Part shown: positions 36,347-45,566 of the stretch, in pieces
How the letters are laid out: each line of letters starts with the position of its first letter
How positions within the stretch are numbered: position 1 is the stretch's first letter
DNA from: Marivita sp.
GTDB taxonomy: Bacteria; Pseudomonadota; Alphaproteobacteria; Rhodobacterales; Rhodobacteraceae
Length of the DNA: 64,000 bases
Direction: 5' to 3'
NCBI RefSeq assembly: GCF_020055635.1
Contig: NZ_JAIPUT010000002.1
Location: 142,014-206,013 of the forward strand
Program-made: the position numbers and the translations under genes
The notes under the pieces: model-generated
Databases searched by the model: none
What the model saw: the letters and a program-made list of their open reading frames with translations, nothing else
Told to the model about the DNA's origin: nothing

Positions 36347-37051
36347 ATGTCGAAAATCGCCCTGGTGGACGATGACAGGAACATCCTGACATCGGTTGCA
36401 ATCACTCTTGAGGCAGAGGGATTCGAGGTTGAAACGTACAATGACGGTCAGGCCGCATTGGACGCCTTCAACAAGAAGATGCCGGATATGGCCGTCTTCG
36501 ATATCAAGATGCCGCGGATGGATGGCATGGACCTGCTTCAGCGGGTCCGCCAGAAATCCAAGATGCCGGTGATCTTCCTCACGTCAAAGGATGACGAGAT
36601 CGACGAGGTGCTGGGCCTGCGCATGGGCGCCGACGACTACGTCAAGAAGCCCTTTTCCCAGCGTCTTCTGGTCGAACGCATCCGCGCGCTGCTGCGGCGT
36701 CAGGATGCGATTTCCGGCGATGCCGCCGGGACCGAGGTCGAAGAGACCAAACTCATGGTTCGGGGCAACCTCACCATGGATCCGCTGCGCCACTCGGTGT
36801 CCTGGAAAGGTCTGGACGTGTCCTTGACCGTGACGGAATTCCTGCTGTTGCAGGCCCTTGCACAGCGTCCCGGCTTCGTCAAATCGCGTGACCAGTTGAT
36901 GGATGTGGCGTATGATGACCAAGTCTATGTCGATGACCGCACGATCGACAGCCATATCAAACGCCTGCGCAAGAAGATGCGCATGGTCGACAACGAGTTT
37001 TCGGCCATCGAAACGCTTTACGGCATCGGGTACCGTTATAACGAAGAGTGA
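36347..37051 (+). CDS. chvI: ChvI-type response regulator
   Basis: 234-aa OmpR/PhoB-family regulator. Receiver domain residues 1-120 with acidic pocket DDD at the N terminus, phospho-acceptor D52 in [11 protein letters not shown], and K in [10 protein letters not shown]. The C-terminal winged helix (about 135-230) includes [20 protein letters not shown] and [23 protein letters not shown] precedes the ATG. Its stop overlaps the start of chvG by 4 nt. In Rhizobiales ChvI responds to acid or envelope stress and is needed for normal central-carbon gene expression; the same role here is inference. Confidence 0.95.
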   Translation: MSKIALVDDDRNILTSVAITLEAEGFEVETYNDGQAALDAFNKKMPDMAVFDIKMPRMDGMDLLQRVRQKSKMPVIFLTSKDDEIDEVLGLRMGADDYVKKPFSQRLLVERIRALLRRQDAISGDAAGTEVEETKLMVRGNLTMDPLRHSVSWKGLDVSLTVTEFLLLQALAQRPGFVKSRDQLMDVAYDDQVYVDDRTIDSHIKRLRKKMRMVDNEFSAIETLYGIGYRYNEE

Positions 37052-38766
37052 CCATGGCATTGGTTGAGGGCGCGGCACCCGGAAAATCCGGCGGGCGCAA
37101 AGATGCAGATGTGGTTCTCGGGGACGACTGGGTCGCCCCCGACAAGACAGTCGAGTCCGAAGTCCGGTCCAGCCGCGAAAAGCGTGGCCTTTTCTCTCTC
37201 AACCGGTCCCCGCTCACGCGGAAGATCATCACGTTCAACCTGGTCGCCCTCAATTTCCTCGTTGCGGGCATCCTGTTTCTCAACTCGTCGCGCGATACGC
37301 TTGCAGAACAGAAAGAAACCGCCGTTCGCATCGAAGTCGAGCTGATCGCGGACGTGTTGGAAGCACAGGTGGCGGAGGGCGCGTCCGTCAATCTTGGCAC
37401 CGGCGAAGGTGTCGACGTGCCTCGCACGCTCACCGAACTCGATGTGCGACCGGGGCGGCGGGTCTTTGTCTTCGATGCGGCGCGCTTTCTGGTGGGCGAT
37501 CTGGAAAGCGCGCCCGTCGCCACCGGAGCGACGTCCGCCGAAAGACCCACGGTCATTTCCGACTTCCTGATGACCGTCTGGAACAGCGTCTCGGCGATCT
37601 TCCGGTCCGATGCCGAGCTCGAGGCCCTGACGCTGGAAGACATATTGCGCCGCGAGATCGAAGAGACCGACCCGTCCCAGACCCGGATCGAACGGGCCGA
37701 AGGGCCGAACGGGGAAACGATCTTCACCGCGCTCAGCCCGATCGAAGTCGAAAGCGGAGTCGCCGGAACCGTGGCCTTGATCAGCTACGCACCCGAGATC
37801 GACGCCGCTGTGCGGCTCGAGCGGGAGAACGTGTTGCAGATGTTCGTCATCGCGACATTGGTGTCGATCGGCCTGAGCCTGGTTCTGGCTTCCACCATTT
37901 CGAACCCGATCTCCAACCTGGCCGATGCCGCCGAAGTCGGACGCGACCGGAACCGCCGGAATGTCTCGTCGGGGCGCATCCGCATCCCCGACCTGACCGC
38001 GCGGCCGGATGAAATCGGTCGACTGTCCGGCGCGCTGCGCGGCATGGTCGCGGCGCTCTATGACAGGATCGACGCCAATGAACAATTTGCCGCTGACGTG
38101 GCGCATGAAATCAAGAATCCGCTGGCCTCGTTGCGTTCCGCTGTCGGCACATTGCGTGTCGCGCGTAGGCCCGACCAGGTGGATCGCCTTCTCGACGTGA
38201 TCGATCACGATGTCCGTCGCCTGGACCGTCTGGTCAGCGATATATCCAACGCGTCTCGACTTGACAGCGAATTGGTCAAGGAAGAAGAGGCCGAGTTCAA
38301 CCTCTTGGAAATGCTTGGCAACCTGGCGCAGTTCCTTGGCGAGGACGCCAAGCGCAAGGGTATCGAATTCATTTCCGACCTGCCTGACAGACCGATACAG
38401 GTTCATGGACTCGAAGCGCGTCTGGCGCAGGTTTTCGTCAACCTGATCACCAACGCCATCAGCTTTTGCGAGGATGGCGACGCGATCCGCATCTGGGCGC
38501 GCCGTCGGGAAAACCGTGTTCTTATCGTGGTCGAGGATACCGGACCGGGTATCCCGGATGAAGCCCTGACCAAGATCTTCAAACGCTTCTACTCGCAACG
38601 TCCCGAGACCGATTTCGGCAACAATTCGGGGCTTGGCCTTGCGATCTCCAAGCAGATTGTCGAGGCGCATGGCGGCGTGATCTGGGCCGAAAACATCCGA
38701 CCGACCGAAGCGGATGCGACATCGGAGCCGCTGGGCGCCCGTTTCGTCGTCGGCCTGCCGCTCTAG
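37048..38766 (+). CDS. chvG: ChvG-type sensor histidine kinase
   Basis: 572-aa membrane kinase. A basic cytoplasmic N terminus is followed by TM1 ([19 protein letters not shown], about 65-83), a periplasmic sensor domain of about 170 aa, TM2 ([20 protein letters not shown], about 265-284), HAMP, the dimerisation box [19 protein letters not shown] with phospho-accepting H353, and the ATPase domain ([44 protein letters not shown]). It phosphorylates ChvI. The periplasmic domain is the ChvG stimulus-sensing type, which in other alphaproteobacteria is held off by the periplasmic protein ExoR. No exoR is in the window. Confidence 0.94.
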   Translation: MTMALVEGAAPGKSGGRKDADVVLGDDWVAPDKTVESEVRSSREKRGLFSLNRSPLTRKIITFNLVALNFLVAGILFLNSSRDTLAEQKETAVRIEVELIADVLEAQVAEGASVNLGTGEGVDVPRTLTELDVRPGRRVFVFDAARFLVGDLESAPVATGATSAERPTVISDFLMTVWNSVSAIFRSDAELEALTLEDILRREIEETDPSQTRIERAEGPNGETIFTALSPIEVESGVAGTVALISYAPEIDAAVRLERENVLQMFVIATLVSIGLSLVLASTISNPISNLADAAEVGRDRNRRNVSSGRIRIPDLTARPDEIGRLSGALRGMVAALYDRIDANEQFAADVAHEIKNPLASLRSAVGTLRVARRPDQVDRLLDVIDHDVRRLDRLVSDISNASRLDSELVKEEEAEFNLLEMLGNLAQFLGEDAKRKGIEFISDLPDRPIQVHGLEARLAQVFVNLITNAISFCEDGDAIRIWARRRENRVLIVVEDTGPGIPDEALTKIFKRFYSQRPETDFGNNSGLGLAISKQIVEAHGGVIWAENIRPTEADATSEPLGARFVVGLPL

Positions 38767-38774
38767 GCCAGAAG

Positions 38775-39215
38775 GTGTCCGACCCCGAAGCCCTTACCCT
38801 GCATGCGACTGCGGTGGCCGTTCACGGGCGCGCGGTTCTTCTTTCCGGGGCCTCGGGGAGCGGAAAATCCTCGCTGGCGCTGGAAATGATGGCGCGCGGC
38901 GCGACCCTCGTGGCGGATGACCGGGTGATCCTGTCCGAGGAGGCGGGCCACATCCTGTTGACCTGCCCCGATCCGCTTCTCGGGCTGATCGAGGCGCGGG
39001 GCGTGGGACTTCTTTACGCAGCGTATCAATCCCCGGTGCCGCTTGCGCTCGTTGTCGATATGGATATCACGGAGACCGAACGGATGCCGGCACCAAGACG
39101 GATTTCCTACTTCACGCAAACGCTCCCGTTACTTCACAAAGTCGACTCCCGGCATTTTCCTGCGGCAATTCTGCAATATCTAAGGGCGGACGGGCGTGCG
39201 GATGCGCAGGCCTGA
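38775..39215 (+). CDS. hprK: Minimal HPr kinase/phosphorylase
   Basis: 146-aa protein that consists only of the C-terminal catalytic domain of HPr kinase; the Firmicutes enzyme is about twice as long. Walker A GASGSGKS at residues 25-32, then ALEMMARGATLVADDRVIL (catalytic Asp and metal site), and IEARGVGLL corresponding to the HPrK signature. It would phosphorylate HPr at Ser49, encoded three genes downstream. Start is GTG 38775, 8 nt after chvG. Such short HprK is normal for alphaproteobacteria and ties the two-component system to the PTS. Confidence 0.9.
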   Translation: MSDPEALTLHATAVAVHGRAVLLSGASGSGKSSLALEMMARGATLVADDRVILSEEAGHILLTCPDPLLGLIEARGVGLLYAAYQSPVPLALVVDMDITETERMPAPRRISYFTQTLPLLHKVDSRHFPAAILQYLRADGRADAQA

Positions 39216-40155
39216 ACGCGAAATCGAGGACATGGCGACCCAACCCGAAGCGAACCGCATCGTATTGGTCACCGGCCCGTCCGGGGCCGGACGGTCTACC
39301 GCGATCAATGTACTGGAAGACCTCGGATACGAGGCGATCGACAACATCCCGCTCCGGATGATCCCGCGGCTTTTCGACGGCGTTTCGATCGATCATCCGC
39401 TGGCGCTTGGCATTGACGTGCGCAACCGCGATTTTTCGGTCGCGGGGTTGCTCGACCTGCATCTCGATCTTTCAAAACGTCCCGACAGTGCCGCGTCGCT
39501 CCTGTTCCTGGAGTGTCGGCCGGACATCCTGCTCCGGCGGTATTCCGAAACCCGGCGCCGCCATCCATTGGCGGGCGACGACACCCCGGAGGCCGGCATC
39601 GCGCGCGAGATCGAATTGTTGCGGCCCGTCGAGGAAAAGGCCGACATCCTGATCGACACCTCGCTTTTGTCGCCGCATGAGCTCAAGTCGGAACTGCATC
39701 AATGGTTTGCGGACCAGGGGTCACAGAAGCTGTCCGTCGCGGTGCAGTCGTTTTCCTACAAGCGCGGTCTGCCGCGTGGTCTTGACATGGTCTTCGATTG
39801 CCGGTTTCTGTCCAACCCCCATTGGGAGCGCGGCCTGAAGGACAAGACCGGGCTGGATGCCGACGTGGCCCGGTTTGTCCACGCCGACGCTCGGTTTGCG
39901 CCTTTTGTCGATCGGGTCACGGATCTGCTTGCCTTTCTGCTGCCCGAGATCGAGGCGGAGGGCAAAACCCATCTTTCGGTCGGGATCGGGTGTACCGGCG
40001 GGCAACACCGGTCGGTTATCGTGACGGAACACGTTGCAAGAGCCCTTGCAGACAGGGGCTTGCAAGTGTCAACTGACCATAGGGAACTGGCCAGACGGGG
40101 ACTCGTGGCCACTGGCAGCAAAGATCTGTCGGAACGCGGAAAGGCAACAGAGTGA
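39202..40155 (+). CDS. rapZ: RNase adapter RapZ (P-loop nucleotide-binding protein)
   Basis: About 317-aa member of the RapZ/YvcJ family. Walker A is GPSGAGRSTAINVLEDLGYE, followed by AIDNIPLRMIPRLF; the C-terminal domain has VQSFSYKRGLPRGLDMVFDC, FLSNPHWERGLKDKTGLD, and GIGCTGGQHRSVIVTEHVAR. In enterobacteria RapZ controls glmS through small RNAs; in alphaproteobacteria the role is unclear. Start choice is uncertain: GTG 39196, ATG 39202 and ATG 39232 are in frame, the last with an ill-placed GAGGA. It overlaps hprK at its start and the EIIA gene by 4 nt at its end. Confidence 0.9.
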   Translation: MRRPEREIEDMATQPEANRIVLVTGPSGAGRSTAINVLEDLGYEAIDNIPLRMIPRLFDGVSIDHPLALGIDVRNRDFSVAGLLDLHLDLSKRPDSAASLLFLECRPDILLRRYSETRRRHPLAGDDTPEAGIAREIELLRPVEEKADILIDTSLLSPHELKSELHQWFADQGSQKLSVAVQSFSYKRGLPRGLDMVFDCRFLSNPHWERGLKDKTGLDADVARFVHADARFAPFVDRVTDLLAFLLPEIEAEGKTHLSVGIGCTGGQHRSVIVTEHVARALADRGLQVSTDHRELARRGLVATGSKDLSERGKATE

Positions 40156-40553
40156 TCGGGATCGTGATTGTCGCTCACGGTGGGTTGGCGAAAGAATATC
40201 TTTCTGCCGTCGAACATGTCGTCGGCCATCAGCCCGGCATGGCCGCCGTCTCGATCGAAGCGGATCACAACCGGGATTCCAAGCAATCCGAGATCTGTAG
40301 CGTCGCGGACGAGGTCGACACGGGCAGTGGCGTCGTCATCGTGACGGACATGTTCGGCGGGTCTCCATCCAACCTGAGCCTGCGGGCCTGCCAGCCCGAA
40401 AACCGCCGCATCGTGTATGGTGCGAATTTGCCCATGTTGATCAAACTGGCCAAAAGCCGCAACAAGACCGTACCAGAGGCGGTCCGTGCGGCCTTGGACG
40501 CGGGTCGGAAATACATTGACAGCCAGAACATTACTCTGGATCAGAGCGCGTGA
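40152..40553 (+). CDS. PTS IIA component, mannose family (EIIA-Man type)
   Basis: 133-aa cytoplasmic phosphocarrier. The active-site histidine is H9 in IVIVAHGGLAKE; other family parts are VVIVTDMFGGSPSNLSLRAC and VYGANLPMLIKLAKSR. No IIB, IIC or IID permease genes accompany it, so it should act in regulation rather than sugar uptake, as known for alphaproteobacterial EIIA-Man-like proteins. GTG start overlaps the rapZ stop (GTGA), with GGAAAGG upstream. HPr, encoded 28 nt downstream, is its phosphate donor. Confidence 0.93.
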   Translation: MIGIVIVAHGGLAKEYLSAVEHVVGHQPGMAAVSIEADHNRDSKQSEICSVADEVDTGSGVVIVTDMFGGSPSNLSLRACQPENRRIVYGANLPMLIKLAKSRNKTVPEAVRAALDAGRKYIDSQNITLDQSA

Positions 40554-40581
40554 TCGCAGGGGGTAGGGAAGGTTATCGAGC

Positions 40582-40860
40582 ATGTCCGTCATCGCGCACC
40601 GGGTTTTGAAGATCGTGAACGAGAAGGGGCTGCACGCCCGGGCGTCGGCCAGGCTGGTCGAGGTTGTCGAGGAGTTCGATGCCACGGCCGAGGTGCGCAA
40701 GGATGGCATGTGCGCGTCCGGGGACAGCATCATGGGCCTTTTGATGTTGGCAGCTTCCAAAGGAACCTCTATTGAGGTAGAGACCTCCGGGCCGGATGCG
40801 GAAGCCCTGGCCACGGCCATTGAACATCTGGTGGCCGACCGCTTTGGAGAAGGCTGCTGA
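40582..40860 (+). CDS. HPr phosphocarrier protein
   Basis: 92-aa HPr. Phospho-His is H18 in NEKGLHARASARL; the regulatory serine is S49 in GDSIMGLLMLAAS, the target expected for the HprK encoded upstream. With EIIA it forms the phosphotransfer end of a regulatory PTS; the enzyme I that would phosphorylate it is not in the window. Presence of both H18 and S49 means the protein can integrate PEP and ATP/Pi signals, a reasonable input for the nearby pckA and ChvGI system (inference). Confidence 0.95.
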   Translation: MSVIAHRVLKIVNEKGLHARASARLVEVVEEFDATAEVRKDGMCASGDSIMGLLMLAASKGTSIEVETSGPDAEALATAIEHLVADRFGEGC

Positions 40861-40908
40861 TCGACAGGGTTCGGCAGGGCGAACGGAAACAGGACCGCAC
40901 ACTGCCTT

Positions 40909-41790
40909 ATGGTTGACAGCTATCAGCACACATCGACAGATGCGCCTTCCGTGGTGTCGGCTGATGTTCCCTATGACAAGCGCAAACTCAGCTACGCCAA
41001 TACCTTCACCAATCCGTGGAAAGCCAACACCATTCGCGCGTTGGAGTGGGTGACGGGCAAGATTCCCTTGCTCTATCTCGTGCGCCGGTTCGAGCGTATG
41101 GGCCCCGCCGAAGGCCAGGCCTTCTGGGCGCAGGCGCTTGGCTTGATGAATATCTCGCTTGAGACCCCGGCAGAGCAGATCGCGCGGATCCCCAAAGACG
41201 GACCGGTGATCATCGTTGCAAACCATCCGCATGGGTTGGTGGACGGAATGGTCCTGGCCGAGCTGATCGGCCGGGTGCGCACGGATTACAAGATCCTGAC
41301 GCGGTCGCTGTTGACCGGGGTTTCCGAGGTCGAGCAGTTCATGATCCCGGTTCCGTTCCCGCACGAGGAAGACGCCCGCGAACAGAGCCTGGAGATGCGC
41401 AGCCGCGCCATGGCCCATCTCAAGCAGGGCGGCGTGATCGCGCTGTTTCCGTCCGGGCTCGTCGCCTCGAGCGACAGCTATTTCGGCCCGGCGATCGAAC
41501 GAAGCTGGAATCCGTTCACCGCAAATCTCATCCAGCGGTCGGGCGCGACCGTCGTGCCGATCTTTTTCCCCGGTCAGAATTCACGCGCCTACCAGATCGC
41601 CAACCGGCTTTCGGCGACGCTCAGGCAGGGCTTGCTGATCCATGAAGTGATCCATGCCTGTGGCAAGCCGCAGACCCCGGTTGTCGGCGAGCCGATCCCG
41701 GCCGAAGCCATCGAGTCCTATGCCGGGCGCAGCCGGGAATTCGTGGCCTCGCTGCGCGAAACGACCTTGGCCCTCGGGAAGCGACCCTAA
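40909..41790 (+). CDS. Lysophospholipid acyltransferase family protein (PlsC-like)
   Basis: 293-aa acyltransferase. Catalytic HX4D motif in ANHPHGLVDGMVLAELIGR (about residue 104-122), the glycerol-phosphate-type block ALFPSGLVASSDSYF in place of the usual FPEGTRS, and WNPFTANLIQRSGATVVPIFF. There is no strong N-terminal membrane segment. The exact acyl acceptor is unknown, and related Rhodobacteraceae proteins are often annotated only as acyltransferases. It follows HPr by 48 nt and shares the CTAA stop bases with the convergent hbd gene. Confidence 0.82.
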   Translation: MVDSYQHTSTDAPSVVSADVPYDKRKLSYANTFTNPWKANTIRALEWVTGKIPLLYLVRRFERMGPAEGQAFWAQALGLMNISLETPAEQIARIPKDGPVIIVANHPHGLVDGMVLAELIGRVRTDYKILTRSLLTGVSEVEQFMIPVPFPHEEDAREQSLEMRSRAMAHLKQGGVIALFPSGLVASSDSYFGPAIERSWNPFTANLIQRSGATVVPIFFPGQNSRAYQIANRLSATLRQGLLIHEVIHACGKPQTPVVGEPIPAEAIESYAGRSREFVASLRETTLALGKRP

Positions 41791-42662
41791 CGCGTCGGGA
41801 CCGGTGTTTCGCCGCGATAATCGTAAAATCCGCGCTGCGTCTTGCGGCCCAGCCATCCGGCCTCGACATATTTGGTCAGCAAGGGGCAGGGCCGGTATTT
41901 CGTATCCGCCAGCCCGTCATGCAACACGTTCATGATCGCCAGACAGGTGTCGAGCCCGATGAAATCGGCAAGCTCCAGCGGTCCCATCGGGTGGTTCGCG
42001 CCCAGCTTCATCGACTGGTCGATCGAGTTCACGTTTCCGACGCCTTCGTAAAGCGTATAGACCGCTTCGTTGATCATCGGCATCAGGATGCGATTGACGA
42101 TGAAGGCCGGGAAATCTTCGGCAGAGGCCGCGGTCTTGCCAAGCTTCTCGACGACTGCCAGGCAGGTTTCGTAGGTTGGCTTGTCCGTTGCGATCCCGCG
42201 GATCAGTTCGACCAGCTGCATCACCGGCACCGGGTTCATGAAGTGGAACCCCATGAATTTCTCGGGCCGATCCGTCCGGCTGGCAAGTCGCGTGATCGAG
42301 ATCGACGAGGTATTGGACGTCAGGATCGTGTGATCGTCCAGGTGCGGCAGCAGGCTGTCGAAGATCTTCTGCTTGATCGTTTCCTGTTCGGTCGCGGCCT
42401 CGATGATGAGATCGGTCTTGGCGACCTGCGGTAATTCCCGGGTGATGACAATGCGGGACACGGCCTGATCGCGTTCCTCCTGGGTGATCTTTTCACGGCT
42501 GACCTGGCGGTCCATGTTTTTTTCGATCAGGCTGAGCGCCCGTTTCAGGGCGTCTTCGCTGATGTCGTTCAGAACAACATCGTAGCCTGCCAGCGACATC
42601 ACGTGGGCGATGCCGTTGCCCATCTGCCCGGCCCCGACCACGCCGATTGATTTCACCGTCAT
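41787..42662 (-). CDS. 3-hydroxybutyryl-CoA dehydrogenase
   Basis: 291-aa NAD-dependent 3-hydroxyacyl-CoA dehydrogenase of the short, stand-alone Hbd/PaaH type. NAD motif GVVGAGQMGNGIAHVMSLAG (about 7-26), IIEAATEQETIKQKIF, TSNTSSISIT, catalytic-His stretch FMGFHFMNPVPVMQLVELI (about 132-150), AEDFPAFIVNRILMPMINEA, and GLDTCLAIMNVLHDG. It interconverts (S)-3-hydroxybutyryl-CoA and acetoacetyl-CoA, feeding beta-oxidation or, after dehydration, crotonyl-CoA for Ccr. ATG 42662 begins the NAD fold; the frame is open to 42707 but that adds an unlikely basic tail. Followed in transcription direction by the convergent PlsC-like gene. Confidence 0.93.
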   Translation of the reverse strand: MTVKSIGVVGAGQMGNGIAHVMSLAGYDVVLNDISEDALKRALSLIEKNMDRQVSREKITQEERDQAVSRIVITRELPQVAKTDLIIEAATEQETIKQKIFDSLLPHLDDHTILTSNTSSISITRLASRTDRPEKFMGFHFMNPVPVMQLVELIRGIATDKPTYETCLAVVEKLGKTAASAEDFPAFIVNRILMPMINEAVYTLYEGVGNVNSIDQSMKLGANHPMGPLELADFIGLDTCLAIMNVLHDGLADTKYRPCPLLTKYVEAGWLGRKTQRGFYDYRGETPVPTR

Positions 42663-42813
42663 GCGAATGCTCCGTCCGTTTCGCGGCAACAATGACTTGT
42701 GGGGCAAGGCGCTGCAAGGCGGATCGGCGCGTTCCGTCCAAATTTAGGTTTAGCGATTTGGGAACCGAATCGGGGCAGTCTCATCCTCGGGTGAAAGGAA
42801 AGGGGGTGGGATC

Positions 42814-43632
42814 ATGACAATTCCCGCAACGCACGATCATGGAATTGATTATGCGCCATGTCGATACAATGCATCGCGGCTCTGGTTTCGCGGTCCGCGC
42901 AGACCATTGCGACTGCCATATGTGGCCTGCCTTGGCGGGTCCGAAGTGTACGGGCGTTATCTGGAACGGCCCTGGCCTACCCTGCTCGAGGGGCAGGTGT
43001 CGCGCATTGTCGTCAATCTCGGGATAGAGAATGCCGGCATTGACGCCTATCTGAACGATCCGGGGGCCATGGTGACGGCCGCCAAGGCCGATGTCTGCGT
43101 GGTGCACCTGGCCTGCAGCCATAACACGTCGAACCGGTTCTATTCGGTTCATCCGCGCCGGAACGACCGTTTTCTCAAGGCGTCGGAGTCGCTGAAATCG
43201 CTTTATCCGGAGATGGACTTCACCGAAGTGCATTTCACGCGGCACCTGCTGAAAAGGTTGCAGGCGATCTGTCCTGACCGGTTCGATCTGGTCGCGGGTG
43301 AGGCGCGCCATGCATGGCGGGCCCGGATGCGGCATCTGATCAGCCAGATGGACGGTGCGGTGGTTCTGCTCTGGTTCAATCCGACGCCTTTGATGGACGG
43401 GAATGCCGGTCTTGGAGAGGGTGATCCCTTCCTGACCCGTGCGCTTGTCCAGTCCTTCGCGCCGCATGTCAGGGACATCGTGGAGGTCGTGCCACCGGAC
43501 TGGCGCGCGGGTCACGAGGCGATGGTTGTCCCACCTCTGGAAGAGACACGCGCAGAGCATCTGCCCGGCCCGGCTGCACATGGCTTGCTGGCGCAGGTCC
43601 TGGCGAAGCGGATCAATGCGCTGACACAATAG
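42814..43632 (+). CDS. DUF6473 family protein
   Basis: 272-aa protein that I place in DUF6473, found mainly in Rhodobacteraceae. Its characteristic opening is YVACLGGSEVYGRYLERPWP (about 36-55), followed by NLGIENAGIDAYL, VVHLACSHNTSNRFYSVHPR and VVLLWFNPTPL. The GGSE block followed by an NLG-x(3)-AG stretch resembles SGNH-hydrolase-like or sulfotransferase-like layouts, which is inference; function is unknown. No signal peptide. It is divergent from hbd and convergent with etfA, separated from the latter by a symmetric terminator. Confidence 0.75.
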   Translation: MTIPATHDHGIDYAPCRYNASRLWFRGPRRPLRLPYVACLGGSEVYGRYLERPWPTLLEGQVSRIVVNLGIENAGIDAYLNDPGAMVTAAKADVCVVHLACSHNTSNRFYSVHPRRNDRFLKASESLKSLYPEMDFTEVHFTRHLLKRLQAICPDRFDLVAGEARHAWRARMRHLISQMDGAVVLLWFNPTPLMDGNAGLGEGDPFLTRALVQSFAPHVRDIVEVVPPDWRAGHEAMVVPPLEETRAEHLPGPAAHGLLAQVLAKRINALTQ

Positions 43633-43633
43633 A

Positions 43634-43663
43634 AAACGGCGCGCCCGGTCAGGCGCGCCGTTT
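43634..43663. terminator. Bidirectional terminator between DUF6473 gene and etfA
   Basis: AAACGGCGCGCC (43634-43645) pairs perfectly with GGCGCGCCGTTT (43652-43663) around a 6-nt loop. A-rich 5' and T-rich 3' ends let it work on both strands; it sits right behind the plus-strand stop and 20 nt behind the etfA stop. Confidence 0.85.
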
Positions 43664-43683
43664 CGCGGTCATGCCATGTTGGA

Positions 43684-44613
43684 TCAGCTCAGCTTTTCGG
43701 TCAGTTCCGGAACGGCTTCGAACAGGTCTGCAACCAGCCCGTAATCCGCGACCTGGAAGATCGGAGCTTCTTCGTCCTTGTTGATCGCGACGATGATCTT
43801 GGAGTCCTTCATGCCCGCGAGGTGCTGAATCGCGCCAGAGATGCCGACGGCGATATATAGATCGGGTGCCACGACCTTGCCGGTCTGACCGACCTGCCAG
43901 TCGTTGGGGGCAAAGCCGGAATCCACCGCCGCGCGCGATGCACCAACCGCGGCGCCCAGGGCGTCGGCCAGTTTTTCGATCATGGCGAAGTCGTCTTCCG
44001 ACCCGACGCCACGGCCACCCGACACGACAACGCCGGCAGATGTCAGTTCAGGCCGGTCGCTTGCGGCGACCTTGTCCTCGACCCATTCGCTGAGGCCGGG
44101 ATTGTCACCTGTCGCGATGGCTTCGACAGAGGCCGATCCCCCGGTCGGAGCGACATCGAATGTCGAGGTCCGGAAGGAAATGACCTTGGTCGCATCCGAG
44201 GATTTCACGGTCTGGATCGCGTTGCCGGCGTAAATCGGACGCTCGAACGTGTCGGCATCCACGACCGCGGTCACATCGGTGATGACCATGACATCCAGCA
44301 GCGCCGCAACGCGCGGCAGGATGTTCTTGGCATCGGTGGTCGCGGGGGCGACGATGTGGGAATAGTCACCCGCCATCGAGGCGATCAGCGCCGCAACCGG
44401 TTCGGCCAGGCGGTGACCGTAAAGATCGTCCTCGGCCAGCAGCACCTTGGACACACCTTCCAGGGTCGCGGCTTCGTCGGCGGCGGCTTTCGCTGTCGCA
44501 CCGGCGGCCAGAACCACCACGTCACCCAGCGCTTTCGCGGCGGTCACGGACTTGGCGGTGGCGTCCATCGCCAGGGTGCCGTCGGTGATCTCGGCAATCA
44601 GAAGTACAGCCAT
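43684..44613 (-). CDS. etfA: Electron transfer flavoprotein alpha subunit
   Basis: 309-aa subunit of the heterodimeric ETF, carrying most of the FAD site. N-terminal domain MAVLLIAEITDGTLAMDATA; the FAD-binding C-terminal domain has VVSGGRGVGSEDDFAMIEKLADALG (read as separate halves), AVDSGFAPNDWQVGQTGK, VAPDLYIAVGISGAIQHLAG and IVAINKDEEAPIFQVADYGL. It takes electrons from acyl-CoA dehydrogenases such as Mcd or from dimethylglycine/sarcosine dehydrogenases and passes them to ETF-ubiquinone oxidoreductase, which is not in this window. Start directly follows the etfB stop. Confidence 0.97.
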   Translation of the reverse strand: MAVLLIAEITDGTLAMDATAKSVTAAKALGDVVVLAAGATAKAAADEAATLEGVSKVLLAEDDLYGHRLAEPVAALIASMAGDYSHIVAPATTDAKNILPRVAALLDVMVITDVTAVVDADTFERPIYAGNAIQTVKSSDATKVISFRTSTFDVAPTGGSASVEAIATGDNPGLSEWVEDKVAASDRPELTSAGVVVSGGRGVGSEDDFAMIEKLADALGAAVGASRAAVDSGFAPNDWQVGQTGKVVAPDLYIAVGISGAIQHLAGMKDSKIIVAINKDEEAPIFQVADYGLVADLFEAVPELTEKLS

Positions 44614-45372
44614 TTACACAGCCCCCGCTTCTTTGAGTTTCGCTACCAGTTCGTCAACCGAGGCCACCTTGATCCCCGCGGCGCGCTCTTCGGGTTCGGA
44701 GGTCTTGAGGATTTCGAGGCGTGGCGTGACGTCGACGCCGTAATCGGCGGCTGTCTTTTCATCCAGCGGCTTTTTCTTGGCCTTCATGATGTTCGGCAGC
44801 GACGCGTAACGCGGCTCGTTCAGGCGCAAATCGGTCGAGATGATCGCCGGCATCTTGACCTTGATGGTCTGCAAGCCGCCATCCACTTCGCGGGTGACAA
44901 CGGCGTGGTCGCCGTCGATGTCGACGTTGTTGGCATACATCGCCTGGGACCAGCCCAGCAGCGCCGACAGCATCTGGCCGGTGGCGTTCATGTCATTGTC
45001 GATCGCCTGCTTGCCGCACAGAACCAGACCCGGTTCTTCTTCCTTGACGATGGCGGCCAGGATTTTCGCGACAGCCAGCGGTTCGATATCGGTGTGCACG
45101 TCATCGGCGGCAACCACGAGGATCGCGCGATCCGCGCCCATCGCAAGCGCCGTGCGCAGGGTTTCCTGGCTTTGCTTCACGCCAATGCTGACGGCCACGA
45201 TCTCGTCGGCCTTGCCGGCTTCCTTCAGGCGGATCGCTTCTTCGACGGCGATTTCGTCGAACGGGTTCATCGACATTTTGACGTTGGCGAGATCGACACC
45301 GGACCCGTCCGCCTTTACGCGAACTTTGACGTTGTAATCGATCACGCGTTTGACAGGCACCAGGACCTTCAT
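44614..45372 (-). CDS. etfB: Electron transfer flavoprotein beta subunit
   Basis: 252-aa ETF beta, the AMP-binding subunit. Family features: [20 protein letters not shown] at the N terminus, [40 protein letters not shown], and the ETF-beta recognition loop LPAIIS-type region [20 protein letters not shown] near 185-205. First gene of the etfBA pair. The start at 45372 is chosen because it begins the conserved block; the frame is open 63 nt further. A perfect 8-bp hairpin is present in its leader at 45394-45413. Confidence 0.97.
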   Translation of the reverse strand: MKVLVPVKRVIDYNVKVRVKADGSGVDLANVKMSMNPFDEIAVEEAIRLKEAGKADEIVAVSIGVKQSQETLRTALAMGADRAILVVAADDVHTDIEPLAVAKILAAIVKEEEPGLVLCGKQAIDNDMNATGQMLSALLGWSQAMYANNVDIDGDHAVVTREVDGGLQTIKVKMPAIISTDLRLNEPRYASLPNIMKAKKKPLDEKTAADYGVDVTPRLEILKTSEPEERAAGIKVASVDELVAKLKEAGAV

Positions 45373-45393
45373 AAGCGCGTTCCTCTCGTTGGG

Positions 45394-45413
45394 ATCGCAG
45401 ATGTTTCTGCGAT
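45394..45413. promoter_or_regulatory. Hairpin in the etfB leader
   Basis: ATCGCAGA (45394-45401) pairs with TCTGCGAT (45406-45413) around a 4-nt loop, 22 nt upstream of the etfB start on the minus strand. It may be an mRNA leader hairpin or a dyad operator; nothing decides between them. A TTAGCGCC stretch lies about 70 nt further upstream (45481-45488). Confidence 0.4.
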
Positions 45414-45566
45414 TCTGACGTTTCGTTCCGGGCAAGGGATACCCAACCCTGACCTAGGGAAACAGGGCAAAATCGTCACGTTAGCGCCATCGGACGTCGC
45501 GTTTTCCGGATTTCCTGTGGCGGTCGGGAAATGTGCCGATATGGCAGGGACGCCGGTTCAGGCACA

